64,000 nt of DNA from Streptomyces spongiicola (GTDB taxonomy: Bacteria > Actinomycetota > Actinomycetes > Streptomycetales > Streptomycetaceae). Each line of letters starts with the position of its first letter. Position 1 is the first letter of the stretch. The position numbers and the translations under genes were made by a program. Positions 34,196-46,483 of the stretch are shown piece by piece. Below the pieces are notes generated by a model that worked only from the letters and a program-made list of their open reading frames with translations, was not told the origin of the DNA and did no database searches. The stretch spans positions 620,001 through 684,000 of the forward strand of contig NZ_CP029254.1 of assembly GCF_003122365.1 (NCBI RefSeq). The letters run 5' to 3'.

Positions 34196-37100
34196 GGGTC
34201 GCCGCCTCCATCATCTTCTCGGTGGTCTCCCGCTCGGAGAGACCGGCGAGCTCAGCGGCGTCCTTGGCGGCGAGCACGGCCTTGTACGTGATCGGGATGA
34301 TCTTGCTGAACCGGTCCGCGGCGGCGGGCCAGTCGGCGAGGAGCTTCTCGGCCACGGTGGAGCCCGTCTCCTCGTGGTGGCGGCGCACGACGTCGTGCAG
34401 CCACTCCCTGTCGGCCTCGCCCGGGGTCTCGACGGCGTCGGCGTTGCCGGCGTTGACGTTGTCCTCGTCGAGGTCGATGACGTAGGCGACACCGCCGGAC
34501 ATGCCGGCCGCGAAGTTGCGTCCCGTCTCGCCGAGGACGACGGCGTGGCCGCCGGTCATGTACTCGCAGCCGTGGTCGCCCACGCCCTCGGAGACCACCA
34601 GCGCACCGGAGTTGCGGACGCAGAAGCGCTCTCCGGTGCGGCCGCGCAGGAACAGCTCGCCGCCGGTGGCGCCGTAGGCGATGGTGTTGCCCGCGATGGT
34701 CGAGTACTCGGCCAGGTGGTCGGCGCCGCGGTCGGGGCGGACGACGATCCGGCCGCCGGAGAGGCCCTTGCCGACGTAGTCGTTGGCGTCGCCCTCCAGG
34801 CGCAGTGTGACGCCGCGCGGCAGGAAGGCGCCGAAGGACTGGCCGGCGGAGCCGGTGAAGGTGATGTCGACGGTGTCGTCGGGCAGGCCGGCGCCGCCGT
34901 ACCTCCTGGTCACCTCGTGGCCGAGCATGGTGCCGACGGTCCGGTTGATGTTGCGGATCGCGACCTGTGCGCGGACCGGCTGGGCCTCCTCCGCGGTGGC
35001 GGCGGACAGCGCGTCCGCGGCCAGCCTGATCAGCTCGTTGTCCAGGGCCTTCTCGAGGCCGTGGTCCTGCTCGACGAGCTGGTGGCGGACGGCGCCCTCG
35101 GGCAGGTCCGGCACGTGGAACAGCGGTGCCAGGTCCAGGCCCCGGGCCTTCCAGTGGTTCACGGCCCGGGTGGTGTCCAGCAGCTCGGCGTGGCCGACGG
35201 CCTCGTCGAGGGTGCGGAAGCCCAGCTCGGCGAGCAGTTCGCGGACCTCCTCGGCGATGAACTCGAAGAAGTTGACGACGAACTCGGCCTTGCCGGTGAA
35301 GCGCTCGCGCAGGACGGGGTTCTGCGTGGCGATGCCGACCGGGCAGGTGTCCAGGTGGCAGACGCGCATCATGATGCAGCCGGAGACGACGAGCGGCGCG
35401 GTGGCGAAGCCGAACTCCTCGGCGCCCAGCAGCGCGGCGATGACGACGTCGCGGCCGGTCTTCAGCTGGCCGTCGGTCTGCACGACGATGCGGTCGCGGA
35501 GGCCGTTGAGCAGCAGCGTCTGCTGGGTCTCGGCGAGGCCGAGTTCCCAGGGGCCGCCGGCGTGCTTCAGCGAGGTGAGCGGCGAGGCGCCGGTGCCGCC
35601 GTCGTGGCCGGAGATGAGGACGACGTCCGCGTGGGCCTTGGAGACGCCCGCGGCGACCGTGCCGACGCCGACCTCGGACACCAGCTTCACATGGATGCGG
35701 GCGGCCGGGTTGGCGTTCTTGAGGTCGTGGATCAGCTGCGCCAGGTCCTCGATGGAGTAGATGTCGTGGTGCGGCGGCGGGGAGATCAGTCCGACGCCCG
35801 GGGTGGAGTGCCGGGTTTTGGCGACCCACGGGTAGACCTTGGGGCCGGGCAGCTGGCCGCCCTCGCCGGGCTTGGCGCCCTGGGCCATCTTGATCTGGAT
35901 GTCGTCCGCGTTGACCAGGTACTCGGACGTCACGCCGAAGCGGCCGGAGGCGACCTGCTTGATGCTGGAGCGGCGCGCCGGGTCGTACAGGCGCTCCGGG
36001 TCCTCGCCGCCCTCACCGGTGTTGGACTTGCCGCCCAGCTGGTTCATGGCGATGGCGAGGGTCTCGTGCGCCTCCTTGGAGATGGAGCCGTACGACATGG
36101 CGCCGGTGGAGAAGCGCCTGACGATCCCGGCGGCCGGCTCGACCTCGTCGAGGGGGACGGGCGGGCGGCCGGACTTGAAGCCGAACAGGCCGCGCAGCGT
36201 CATCAGGCGCTCGGACTGCTCGTTCACCCGGTCCGTGTACTTCTTGAAGATGTCGTACCGCCTGGTGCGCGTGGCGTGCTGCAGGCGGAAGACGGTCTCC
36301 GGGTCGAACAGGTGCGGCTCGCCCTCGCGGCGCCACTGGTACTCGCCGCCGATCTCGAGCGCACGGTGCGCCGGGGCGATGCCGCTGGCCGGGTAGGCCT
36401 TGGCGTGCCGGGCGGCGACCTCGGCGGCGATCACGTCCAGGCCGGCGCCGCCGATCTTGGTGGCGGTGCCGTCGAAGTACTGGGCGACGAAGGCGTCGTC
36501 GAGGCCGACGGCCTCGAAGACCTGGGCGCCGCGGTAGGAGGCGACGGTCGAGATGCCCATCTTGGACATGACCTTGAGGACGCCCTTGCCGAGGGCCTTG
36601 ATCAGGTTGCGGATCGCCCGCTCGGGCTCCAGGCCGTCGATGAAGGTCCCGGCGCGCAGCAGGTCCTCCACGGACTCCATCGCCAGGTACGGGTTGACCG
36701 CGGCGGCGCCGTAGCCGATGAGCAGCGCGACGTGGTGCACCTCGCGGACGTCGCCGGCCTCGACCAGCAGGCCCACCTGGGTGCGCTGCTTGGTGCGGAT
36801 GAGGTGGTGGTGGACGGCGGAGGTGAGCAGCAGCGACGGGATCGGCGCGTGCTCGGCGTCGGAGTGCCGGTCGGAGAGCACGATCAGCCGGGCGCCGCCG
36901 TCGATGGCGGCGTCGGCCTCGGCGCAGACCTCGTCCAGCCGGGCGGCGAGGGCGTCGCCGCCGCCGGAGACCCGGAAGAGGCCGGACAGGGTGACGGCCT
37001 TCATGCCGGGCATGTCGCCGTCGGCGTTGATGTGGATGAGCTTGGCCAGCTCGTCGTTGTCGATCACCGGGAACGGCAGGGTTACCGAACGGCAGGACGC

Positions 37101-38801
37101 CGCGGTCGGCTCCAGCAGGTTGCCCTGCGGGCCGAGGGAGGAGAGCAGCGAGGTGACGAGTTCCTCGCGGATGGCGTCCAGCGGCGGGTTGGTGACCTGC
37201 GCGAACAGCTGGGTGAAGTAGTCGAAGAGCAGCCGCGGGCGCTCGGACAGGGCCGCGATCGGCGAGTCGGTGCCCATGGAGCCGATCGGCTCGGCGCCGG
37301 TGCGGGCCATCGGCGCGAGCAGGACGCGCAGCTCCTCCTCGGTGTAGCCGAAGGTCTGCTGGCGGCGGGTGACCGAGGCGTGGGTGTGGACGATGTGCTC
37401 GCGCTCGGGCAGGTCGCCCAGCTCGATGATCCCGGCGTCGAGCCACTCCTCGTAGGGGTGCTCGGCGGCCAGTGCGGCCTTGATCTCGTCGTCCTCGATG
37501 ATGCGGTGCTCGGCGGTGTCGACGAGGAACATCCGGCCGGGCTGGAGGCGGCCCTTGCGGACGACCCTGGCGGGGTCGATGTCCAGGACGCCGACCTCGG
37601 AGGAGAGGACGACCAGGCCGTCGTCGGTGACCCAGTAGCGGCCGGGGCGCAGGCCGTTGCGGTCGAGGACCGCGCCGACCCGGGTGCCGTCGGTGAAGGT
37701 GACGCAGGCCGGGCCGTCCCAGGGCTCCATCATCGTGGAGTGGTAGCGGTAGAAGGCGCGCCGGGCCGGGTCCATGGAGTCGTGGTTCTCCCACGCCTCG
37801 GGGACCATCATCAGCACGCTGTGGGGCAGCGAGCGGCCGCCGAGGTGCAGCAGTTCCAGGACCTCGTCGAAGGAGGCGGAGTCGGAGGCGTCCGGGGTGC
37901 AGACCGGGAAGATCCGCTCCAGGTCCCTCTCTCCGAACAGCTCGCTGACCAGCTGCGACTCCCGGGCCCGCATCCAGTTGCGGTTGCCCCTGACGGTGTT
38001 GATCTCACCGTTGTGCGCCACGAAGCGGTACGGGTGGGCGAGCGGCCAGCTCGGGAAGGTGTTGGTGGAGAACCGGGAGTGGACCAGGGCCACGGCGGTG
38101 GCGAAGCGGCGGTCCGAGAGGTCCGGGAAGAAGGGCTCCAGCTGGCCGGTGGTCAGCATGCCCTTGTAGACGACGGTGCGGGCGGAGAGCGACGGGAAGT
38201 AGACGCCCGCCTCGCGCTCGGCGCGCTTGCGCAGCACGAACGCCCTGCGGTCGAGGGCGAGGCCGCTGATCCGGCCTTCCGCGGAGCCTTCCGCGGAGCC
38301 TTCCGCGGAGCCTTCGGCCCGGGAGGCGGCGCCGCTCACGAAGAGCTGACGGAAGACGGGCATCGTGGAGCGGGCGGTGGCGCCCAGCAGCTCGGGGGCG
38401 ACGGGGACGTCGCGCCAGCCCAGGACGTCCAGGCCCTCCTCGGCGGCGATCGTCTCGATCCGCGAGACGGCCTGGTCCTCGGCGCCCTGGGGGATGAAGG
38501 CGATGCCGACGGCGTACGAACCGGCCTCGGGGAGTTCGAACCCGGCGACCTCGCGCAGGAAGGCGTCGGGGACCTGGAGCAGGATGCCCGCGCCGTCGCC
38601 CGAGTCGGGCTCGGAGCCGGTGGCGCCGCGGTGCTCGAGGTTGCGCAGTACGGTCAGCGCCTGCTCGACCAGCTCATGGCTGGCAACACCGGTGAGGGTG
38701 GCCACGAACCCGACACCGCAGGCGTCGTGTTCGTTACGGGGGTCGTACATCCCCTGCGGGGCGGGGCGACCGTCCATGGGCGACCAGGCGTCGGAACGCA
38801 T
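34188..38801 (-). CDS. gltB: Glutamate synthase, large subunit
   Basis: A 1537-aa enzyme with four domains: class II glutamine amidotransferase (nucleophile Cys in [10 protein letters not shown], about residue 28, freed by removal of a short propeptide), central domain, FMN-binding synthase barrel ([18 protein letters not shown]) with the 3Fe-4S cysteines in [15 protein letters not shown], and the C-terminal beta-helix. The ATG at 38801 has GGGAGAG. Around residues 158-174 four copies of a 12-bp repeat insert [17 protein letters not shown], a linker expansion between domain elements. A GlnR-like site lies 65 bp upstream. Confidence 0.97.
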   Translation of the reverse strand: MRSDAWSPMDGRPAPQGMYDPRNEHDACGVGFVATLTGVASHELVEQALTVLRNLEHRGATGSEPDSGDGAGILLQVPDAFLREVAGFELPEAGSYAVGIAFIPQGAEDQAVSRIETIAAEEGLDVLGWRDVPVAPELLGATARSTMPVFRQLFVSGAASRAEGSAEGSAEGSAEGRISGLALDRRAFVLRKRAEREAGVYFPSLSARTVVYKGMLTTGQLEPFFPDLSDRRFATAVALVHSRFSTNTFPSWPLAHPYRFVAHNGEINTVRGNRNWMRARESQLVSELFGERDLERIFPVCTPDASDSASFDEVLELLHLGGRSLPHSVLMMVPEAWENHDSMDPARRAFYRYHSTMMEPWDGPACVTFTDGTRVGAVLDRNGLRPGRYWVTDDGLVVLSSEVGVLDIDPARVVRKGRLQPGRMFLVDTAEHRIIEDDEIKAALAAEHPYEEWLDAGIIELGDLPEREHIVHTHASVTRRQQTFGYTEEELRVLLAPMARTGAEPIGSMGTDSPIAALSERPRLLFDYFTQLFAQVTNPPLDAIREELVTSLLSSLGPQGNLLEPTAASCRSVTLPFPVIDNDELAKLIHINADGDMPGMKAVTLSGLFRVSGGGDALAARLDEVCAEADAAIDGGARLIVLSDRHSDAEHAPIPSLLLTSAVHHHLIRTKQRTQVGLLVEAGDVREVHHVALLIGYGAAAVNPYLAMESVEDLLRAGTFIDGLEPERAIRNLIKALGKGVLKVMSKMGISTVASYRGAQVFEAVGLDDAFVAQYFDGTATKIGGAGLDVIAAEVAARHAKAYPASGIAPAHRALEIGGEYQWRREGEPHLFDPETVFRLQHATRTRRYDIFKKYTDRVNEQSERLMTLRGLFGFKSGRPPVPLDEVEPAAGIVRRFSTGAMSYGSISKEAHETLAIAMNQLGGKSNTGEGGEDPERLYDPARRSSIKQVASGRFGVTSEYLVNADDIQIKMAQGAKPGEGGQLPGPKVYPWVAKTRHSTPGVGLISPPPHHDIYSIEDLAQLIHDLKNANPAARIHVKLVSEVGVGTVAAGVSKAHADVVLISGHDGGTGASPLTSLKHAGGPWELGLAETQQTLLLNGLRDRIVVQTDGQLKTGRDVVIAALLGAEEFGFATAPLVVSGCIMMRVCHLDTCPVGIATQNPVLRERFTGKAEFVVNFFEFIAEEVRELLAELGFRTLDEAVGHAELLDTTRAVNHWKARGLDLAPLFHVPDLPEGAVRHQLVEQDHGLEKALDNELIRLAADALSAATAEEAQPVRAQVAIRNINRTVGTMLGHEVTRRYGGAGLPDDTVDITFTGSAGQSFGAFLPRGVTLRLEGDANDYVGKGLSGGRIVVRPDRGADHLAEYSTIAGNTIAYGATGGELFLRGRTGERFCVRNSGALVVSEGVGDHGCEYMTGGHAVVLGETGRNFAAGMSGGVAYVIDLDEDNVNAGNADAVETPGEADREWLHDVVRRHHEETGSTVAEKLLADWPAAADRFSKIIPITYKAVLAAKDAAELAGLSERETTEKMMEAATHG

Positions 38802-38865
38802 CGGCTCTCCCGTCGTCGTCGTGGCATATGGCGGTGCCGAGGGACGACGTTGGCCCTCCGCTGAA

Positions 38866-38881
38866 ATTTCGTGCAGGTTAC
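38866..38881 (-). promoter_or_regulatory. Candidate GlnR half-site pair upstream of gltB
   Basis: Read towards gltB the sequence is GTAAC-CTGCAC-GAAAT, which fits the GlnR element gTnAC-n6-GaAAc. It lies in an A+T-richer patch 65 bp before the gltB start. A second copy of the pair at 11-bp spacing, expected in strong sites, is not obvious. Confidence 0.45.
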
Positions 38882-39167
38882 ATGATGGAGTGCTTCTCGG
38901 GAAGCGGACAACCCATTCCAGCATGCGGACACCGCGCAATGGGATCTGGTAGCGGCGCGGATGGGGCGGGTGCGGACGGATCGGCTTGGGATCGGTGTCC
39001 GCGGGCCCGGATACAGAGCAGGCGTCGTTGCCCGCAGCGCTTGTGGCTCATGCCCGGCGGTCATGGATTCGAAACCGCCGGGTAACGGCCCATGATGTGT
39101 GGCCAAGGACAAGTGTCGCATCTCACGGCCCGATAGGGGAGCAGGGCCGCGACGAGAAACACGTCAC

Positions 39168-39194
39168 GGCCTCCGGAAGGATCTCCCGGAGGCC
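39168..39194. terminator. Hairpin in the gap between gltB and the VIT1-type gene
   Basis: GGCCTCCGG (39168-39176) pairs with CCGGAGGCC (39186-39194), extendable by one C-G pair, with a 9-nt loop. It lies 170 bp after the stop of the minus-strand transporter gene and could end its transcript. The remaining gap 38882-39365 shows no gene. Confidence 0.55.
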
Positions 39195-39365
39195 GCGGGC
39201 ACGGTCCGCCCGTCGGGGAGCGGTGCCCGGCGCGGTGCATCGCCGGGCGCCGGACCGGCCTCGTGACGGGCCTACTCGGCGGTTCGGCGGCACACGTCCC
39301 ACCGGGCCGGCCGCGCCCGGCACCGCGACGGGGCGGACGCTGCCCGACCCGGCACCGGACAAGCG

Positions 39366-40094
39366 CTACACGGCGGCCCCGACCAGGCTTCCGATCCCGT
39401 ATGTCACGGCCGCGGCGGCACCGCCCAGGGCCAGCTGCCGGAGCCCGCTGGACCACCAGCCGCGGGCGGTCACCCTGGACACCAGCGCCCCGCAGGCGAA
39501 CAGTCCCAGGAGCGCCAGCAGCACCGCCGGCCACAGCGACGTCGCACCCAGGAGGTAGGGCAGGACCGGCAGCAGCGCACCCAGGGCGAACGACACGAAG
39601 GACGAGACGGCGGCGACCGTCGGTGAGGGCAGGTCGTCCGGGTCGATGCCCAGCTCCTCGCGGGCGTGTATCTCCAGTGCCCGCTCCGGGTCCCTGGACA
39701 GCTGCACGGCCACCTCGCGGGCGAGCCGGGGCTCGACACCGCGCGCCGCGTACAGCGCGGCCAGCTCCTCCATCTCGTCGACCGGGTGCTTGTGCAGCTC
39801 GCGGCGCTCGACCTCGAGTTCCGCCTGGACGAGTTCGCGCTGCGAGGCGACCGAGGTGTACTCGCCGGCGGCCATGGAGAAGGCACCCGCCGCCAGACCG
39901 GCGAGACCCGTGATCACCATGGTCTGCGGGGACGCGGAACCGCCCGCGACACCGCTCATCAGGGCGAGGTTGGACACCAGCCCGTCCATCGCGCCGAACA
40001 CCGCGGGGCGCAGCCAGCCGCCGTTGACGTCCCGGTGCGTGTGGTTGTCGCGGTGCGCCTCGTGCAGCGCCGCCTCGGTCTCGATGATGGACAC
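39366..40094 (-). CDS. VIT1/CCC1-family iron/manganese transporter
   Basis: A 242-aa membrane protein that exports or stores Fe2+/Mn2+. It reads DVNGGWLRPAVFGAMDGLVS at the start of the first membrane segment, the family hallmark, then an acidic cytoplasmic metal-binding stretch (SQRELVQAELEVERRELHKH through EEMEELAALY) and four further hydrophobic helices to LVGAAV. The GTG at 40094 has GGGGAG; earlier in-frame residues are not conserved. The palindrome-like site at 40186-40205 lies 92 bp upstream and resembles the site before helD, suggesting metal control. It is divergent from the ADP-ribosylglycohydrolase cluster. Confidence 0.92.
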   Translation of the reverse strand: MSIIETEAALHEAHRDNHTHRDVNGGWLRPAVFGAMDGLVSNLALMSGVAGGSASPQTMVITGLAGLAAGAFSMAAGEYTSVASQRELVQAELEVERRELHKHPVDEMEELAALYAARGVEPRLAREVAVQLSRDPERALEIHAREELGIDPDDLPSPTVAAVSSFVSFALGALLPVLPYLLGATSLWPAVLLALLGLFACGALVSRVTARGWWSSGLRQLALGGAAAAVTYGIGSLVGAAV

Positions 40095-40165
40095 GGTTCT
40101 CCCCTCGCTCCCGGGGCGGTCCGCGTCCGCGCCCCGCCCCCGTTTCCGCTCCCGAAAGTACGCGC

Positions 40166-40205
40166 AATGTAAGGGGCGCGCCAGCAAGGCAGGCTTTACT
40201 TACCT
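40166..40205 (-). promoter_or_regulatory. Candidate metal-responsive promoter of the VIT1-type gene
   Basis: On the minus strand AGGTAAGTAAAGCCTGCCTT (40186-40205) shares AGGTAAGTNAAGCCT with the site before helD. TACATT (40166-40171) could be the -10; the distance from the start of the shared motif to the -10 is 34 bp here and 37 bp at helD. Match to the DtxR/IdeR consensus is weaker here (about 12 of 19). Confidence 0.4.
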
Positions 40206-40327
40206 GGTCAGGGCGGTGGGCTCCGCCCTGGTCCGGATGTATGAACCGGGGTTTCCCGCGCCCGCACCCGCCGTCCCGCGTGGGACAGATCGGGGAACGG
40301 GCCCGCAGGGGCGTAAGGAGTGGCGCG

Positions 40328-41319
40328 GTGGACTGGACTGCATGCGATCGGGCCCGCGGCGCGCTCCTGGGGCTGGCCGTGGGCGACGCCCTCGGCGCAC
40401 CGGCGGAGAACATGCGGCCCTCCGAGATCCGCCGCCGCTGGGGCCGTATCGAGGGCTTCGTGACCGACAACCCCGCGGGCACGGACGACACCGAGTACGC
40501 GATCTTCTCCGGGCTGCTGCTCGCCCGCCACGGATCGGCGCTCACCGTGGCGCACGTCGAGAAGGCGTGGCACCACTGGATCGCCGACCTGGACGAGGGC
40601 CCGTTCCGGGGGGCCGGCTTCAGCGAGCGCGGCACGCTGGAGAACCTGCGCCGCGGGCTGGCGGCGCCCATCACCGCGCAGCACCGGCACGCCTGGAGCG
40701 ACGGGCTCGCCATACGGGCGGCGCCGTTCGGGGTGTTCGCCGCGGGCTCCCCCCGCGAGGCGGCCCGGCTGGTGGCCGTCGACGGTTGCGTGAGCCACGA
40801 CGGCGAGGGCATCTACGGCGGGCAGGCGGTGGCGGCCGGGGTGGCCGCCGCGATGGCGGGGGCCGGTCCGGCGGGAGTGATCGGCGCCGCCCTCTCCGCC
40901 GTGCCCCTGGACTCCTGGACGTCGCGCTCCATGCGCCGGGCGGTCGTCGCGGCGGAACGCGCGGGAACGGATCCGCTCGGCCGGGAACGGACGGTCCGTT
41001 CCGCGGTCGTCGTCGGCGGCTACCCGTGGACCGACCTGGCGCCCGAGGCGGTCGGACTGGCCTTCGGCGCGTTCGCCGCGGCCCGGGGCGACTTCCGCAC
41101 ATCGGTGCTGACCGCGGTCAACATGGGCCGCGACGCCGACACCACCGCGGCGGTCGCGGGCGCGCTGGCCGGGGCGATGTCGGGCGCCACCGCCATCCCG
41201 CCGGACTGGGCCGCCGCGATCGGCCCGGTCCGGGGCAGCTGCCTCCCCTCCATGCGGGGCTACCACGTCCTCGACATCGCGGACCTGCTCACTCCGTACG
41301 ACGACACCGAGGCCCCGTC

Positions 41320-41323
<4 letters not shown>
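40328..41323 (+). CDS. ADP-ribosylglycohydrolase family protein 1
   Basis: A 331-aa member of the DraG/ARH fold, which removes ADP-ribose from proteins, nucleic acids or small molecules using two Mg2+. N-terminal GALLGLAVGDALGAPAE, the metal motif GTDDTEYAIF near residue 55 and the C-terminal metal motif NMGRDADTTAAVAGALAGAM near 270 are all intact, so it should be active. The GTG at 40328 follows AAGGAG at eight bases. It starts a run of four related genes and overlaps the second by 4 bp (ATGA). Substrate unknown. Confidence 0.93.
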
Positions 41324-43482
<2,159 letters not shown>

Positions 43483-43555
43483 CTCGCCTCTCCCGGACGC
43501 GAATCCCCGACGCCGCCTGCCTCACCCGCGCCCACCCCGGGTGGACAATTCCGGC

Positions 43556-44722
43556 ATGACACTCTCAGCGCACGCGGTCGCCACGCTCGACGACCGGATC
43601 ACCGGCTCCCTCGTCGGCGCCGCGGTCGGCGACGCGCTCGGCGGGCCGGTCGAGGGATACACCCCGGAGCAGATCGTGGAGCGCCACGGCGGCCGCGTCC
43701 GGGGGGTCGTCGGCCCCTGGCACGGCGGCGACTGGCGCACCGCCCGCCCCATCGCGCCGTACCACAAGGGGGACGGGCACGTCACCGACGACACCCTGAT
43801 GACACACGCCCTCGTCCGCGTCTACGCCGCCGTCCGGGACCACCTCGACGCCTACTCGGTCGCCGACCACCTCGTACCGGACCTCGTCTCAACGCCGCGC
43901 TGGATCCCCGAACTGGAGGCCGAGGCCCTGCCGCTCCAACGGGTGTTCCTCGCCGAGAAGTGGCTCGCGGCCCGGCTGCACTACGGCCATGTCGACCCGC
44001 GCGAGGCCGGCACCGGGAACATCGTCAACTGCGGTGCGGCCATGTACATGGCCCCGGTCGGGCTGGTCAACGCGGCCAACCCGGCCGCCGCCTACGCGGA
44101 GGCCCTGGACGTGGCGGGCGCCCACCAGTCCTCGTACGGACGTGAGGCCGCGGGCGTCCTCGCCGCCGCCGTCGCCGCGGCCTGCGCACCCGGGGCGAGC
44201 CCGGAGTCCGTCATCGAGACCTGCCTCTCGCTCGCCAAGGACGGCACCCGCTCGGCGATCGAGGCGGTGTCCGAAGTCGCGTCCCGCCACGACGACTTCG
44301 AGCCCGCGCTCCGTCCGCTCCGGGAGGCGGTCGCACCGTTCGACACCGTCGGGCCCGACTACCGCGCCCCATCCCTGGCCGCCCGCCGCCCCTCCCGGCT
44401 GCACTCCGTCGAGGAACTCCCCGTCGCGCTGGGCATGCTCCTCATCGGCGGCGGCGACTACCGCAGGACCGTGCTGGGTTCCGTGAACTACGGCAGGGAC
44501 TGCGACTCGATCGCCACGATGTCCGGGGCGCTCGCGGGCGCGCTGCACGGCGAGGGACCGGTCCCGGCCGACTGGGTGAAGACCGTCGCCGAGGCCAGCC
44601 GCCTCGACCTGCACGCCCCGGCCAGGACGCTGACGGAGGTCGCGTACGAGATCTTCGCCCGCGACACCAGGCGCCGCCGGGCGCACGAGGCCGCCTTCGC
44701 CGGACTGGCGGACGCCCGGTGA
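43556..44722 (+). CDS. ADP-ribosylglycohydrolase family protein 3
   Basis: A 388-aa member of the fold. Motifs: TGSLVGAAVGDALGGPVEGY at the N-terminus, GDGHVTDDTLMTHALVRVY near residue 75 (metal site one) and VNYGRDCDSIATMSGALAGAL near 310 (metal site two), all intact. Insertions between them (WHGGDWRTARPIAPYHKG, MYMAPVGLVNAANP) differ from the other three paralogues. The ATG at 43556 has no clear ribosome site; GACAAT at 43544-43549 could be a -10 for a leaderless transcript. It overlaps the fourth gene by 4 bp. Confidence 0.93.
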   Translation: MTLSAHAVATLDDRITGSLVGAAVGDALGGPVEGYTPEQIVERHGGRVRGVVGPWHGGDWRTARPIAPYHKGDGHVTDDTLMTHALVRVYAAVRDHLDAYSVADHLVPDLVSTPRWIPELEAEALPLQRVFLAEKWLAARLHYGHVDPREAGTGNIVNCGAAMYMAPVGLVNAANPAAAYAEALDVAGAHQSSYGREAAGVLAAAVAAACAPGASPESVIETCLSLAKDGTRSAIEAVSEVASRHDDFEPALRPLREAVAPFDTVGPDYRAPSLAARRPSRLHSVEELPVALGMLLIGGGDYRRTVLGSVNYGRDCDSIATMSGALAGALHGEGPVPADWVKTVAEASRLDLHAPARTLTEVAYEIFARDTRRRRAHEAAFAGLADAR

Positions 44723-46212
44723 ACCTCCGGCTCACCTGGGTCCAGCCCGAGGACCTGGTCGGCCACGAGCTGCGCCAGGCCGCCGAGGACGGCCGGGACG
44801 CCTCGGCGGTCGCCCACCGCTGGCGGGCGGCGGGCGGCACTCCGGCGCCCCCGGCCGCAGGCGCATCGCCGCGGCCCGCCCCGCCGCGGCTGCGAGCGCT
44901 GGCGACCCGGCTGCTGGACGAACTCGACGCGCTCCCCGCTCCGTTCGCCGACCGCGAGCCGACGGGCCTGCCCGCCATCAGGGCGGCGTGCCCCGACTGG
45001 CCCGTTCCGCGGCCGCGGGACCTGCCCGGGCGGGAGGGGCACGGCACGGACGACCGGACCCGGCGCGTCCACCGGCACGGCACGGACGGCGCGCCGCGGA
45101 CCGGGCTCGGGCACGCGACGAGCAGCCCGCCGGAGCAGCGACTGCACGCCGCCTGGCTCGGCCGGGCGGCGGGCTGCCTGCTCGGCAAACCCGTGGAGAA
45201 GCTCCCCCTGCACGCCATCCGCGCACTCGCCCGCGCGGCCGGCAACTGGCCGCTGTCGACGTGGTTCACCGCGAAGGGCGTGCCTCCCGGGCTGCTGGCC
45301 GCCCACCCCTGGAACCGCCGCTCGGCCGCCACCTCGCTCGCCGAGAACATCGACGGCATGCCCGAGGACGACGACCTCGACTACCCACTGCTGAACCTGC
45401 TCCTCCTCCAGCGGTACGGAAGGGACTTCGGCACCGCCGACGTCGCCCGGCTCTGGCTGGACGAACTCCCCGCCGGGCGTACGTTCACCGCCGAACGGGT
45501 GGCGTACCGCAACCTCCTCCAGGGTGTGGAACCGCCGGAGACCGCGACCCGGCACAACCCCTTCCGGGAGTGGATCGGCGCCGCCATCCGGGCCGACGTG
45601 CACGGCTGGACCCACCCCGGCGACCCGGCCGCGGCGGCCGAGCAGGCCCATCGCGACGCGGTGCTCACCCACACCGCGAACGGCGTCCACGGGGCCATGT
45701 TCGTCGCGGCGGCACTGGCCGTCGCGGCCGGCGGGGCCGCGGACGTGCACACATGCCTGCGCGAGGGGCTCCGTGTCGTCCCGCCCCGCTCACGGCTCGC
45801 CGCGGCCGTCCGCCACGGCATCGCCACCGCCGCCGCGCACCACGACTTCGACACCGTCGTGGACCGGCTGCACTCCGCGTACGGTGCCTACCACTGGGTG
45901 CACGCCGTCCCCAACGCGGCGCTGCTCGCCGCCGCGCTCACCCACGCGGACGGCGACTTCACCGGCAGCATCTGCCGTGCCGTGTCGGGCGGCTGGGACA
46001 CGGACTCCAACGGCGCCACCGCCGGCTCGCTGACCGGACTGCTCGCCGGGAGCCCCGGCCGCCTGCCCGAGTCCTGGACCGCTCCGCTCGACAACCGTCT
46101 CGCCACCACCGTCGGCGGGTTCGACGGCGTCGGCTTCGACACACTCGCCCGCCTCACGTACGCCCACTCCACCGATGCCGACGCAGACGCAGACGCCACC
46201 CGGACCCCCTGA
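44719..46212 (+). CDS. ADP-ribosylglycohydrolase family protein 4
   Basis: A 497-aa protein starting at a GTG that overlaps the previous stop. The first 135 residues (NLRLTWVQPEDLVGHELRQA, then Pro/Ala/Arg-rich) form a separate N-terminal region. The fold begins at AAWLGRAAGCLLGKPVEKLP; the first metal motif appears as DGMPEDDDLDYPLLNLLLLQ and the second as GGWDTDSNGATAGSLTGLLA, with the DTDSNGATAG wording typical of this larger subfamily. FTAERVAYRNLLQGVEPP and NGVHGAMFVAAALAVAAGG lie between. Likely active; substrate unknown. Confidence 0.92.
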   Translation: MNLRLTWVQPEDLVGHELRQAAEDGRDASAVAHRWRAAGGTPAPPAAGASPRPAPPRLRALATRLLDELDALPAPFADREPTGLPAIRAACPDWPVPRPRDLPGREGHGTDDRTRRVHRHGTDGAPRTGLGHATSSPPEQRLHAAWLGRAAGCLLGKPVEKLPLHAIRALARAAGNWPLSTWFTAKGVPPGLLAAHPWNRRSAATSLAENIDGMPEDDDLDYPLLNLLLLQRYGRDFGTADVARLWLDELPAGRTFTAERVAYRNLLQGVEPPETATRHNPFREWIGAAIRADVHGWTHPGDPAAAAEQAHRDAVLTHTANGVHGAMFVAAALAVAAGGAADVHTCLREGLRVVPPRSRLAAAVRHGIATAAAHHDFDTVVDRLHSAYGAYHWVHAVPNAALLAAALTHADGDFTGSICRAVSGGWDTDSNGATAGSLTGLLAGSPGRLPESWTAPLDNRLATTVGGFDGVGFDTLARLTYAHSTDADADADATRTP

Positions 46213-46430
46213 ACCACCCGAACCGCCCGAACCACCCGAACCACCCGAACCACCGAGGCCACCCGGACCCCCTGAACCACCGAGTCCACCCGAGCCATCG
46301 ACGCCAACCGCACCGCCCGCACCGCCCCTACCGACCGCACCGCCCGTACTCACCGCACCGACCGCACCGACCGCACCGACCGCACCGCATGAGCCCTGCG
46401 CCCCCGCACCCCCGCGAAGCCCCCGCACCC
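46213..46430. repeat. 9-bp degenerate repeats between ADP-ribosylglycohydrolase 4 and the CoA-transferase gene
   Basis: ACCACCCGA / ACCGCCCGA units run from 46213 to about 46330, then CACCGACCG units to about 46390. The 271-bp gap has an open frame rich in Pro, but the ribosome site AAGGAG stands before the ATG at 46484, so the repeat is untranslated leader or spacer. Confidence 0.75.
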
Positions 46431-46483
46431 CCGCGAAGCCGCCGCACCACGCACGACCCGCAGGAGACTCGCAAGGAGCCCCC

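Noticed and set aside
46175-46483. Possible Pro-rich N-terminal extension of the CoA-transferase (start near 46175)
   Set aside because: The extension is pure tandem repeat, while AAGGAG stands before the ATG at 46484 just ahead of the conserved fold.
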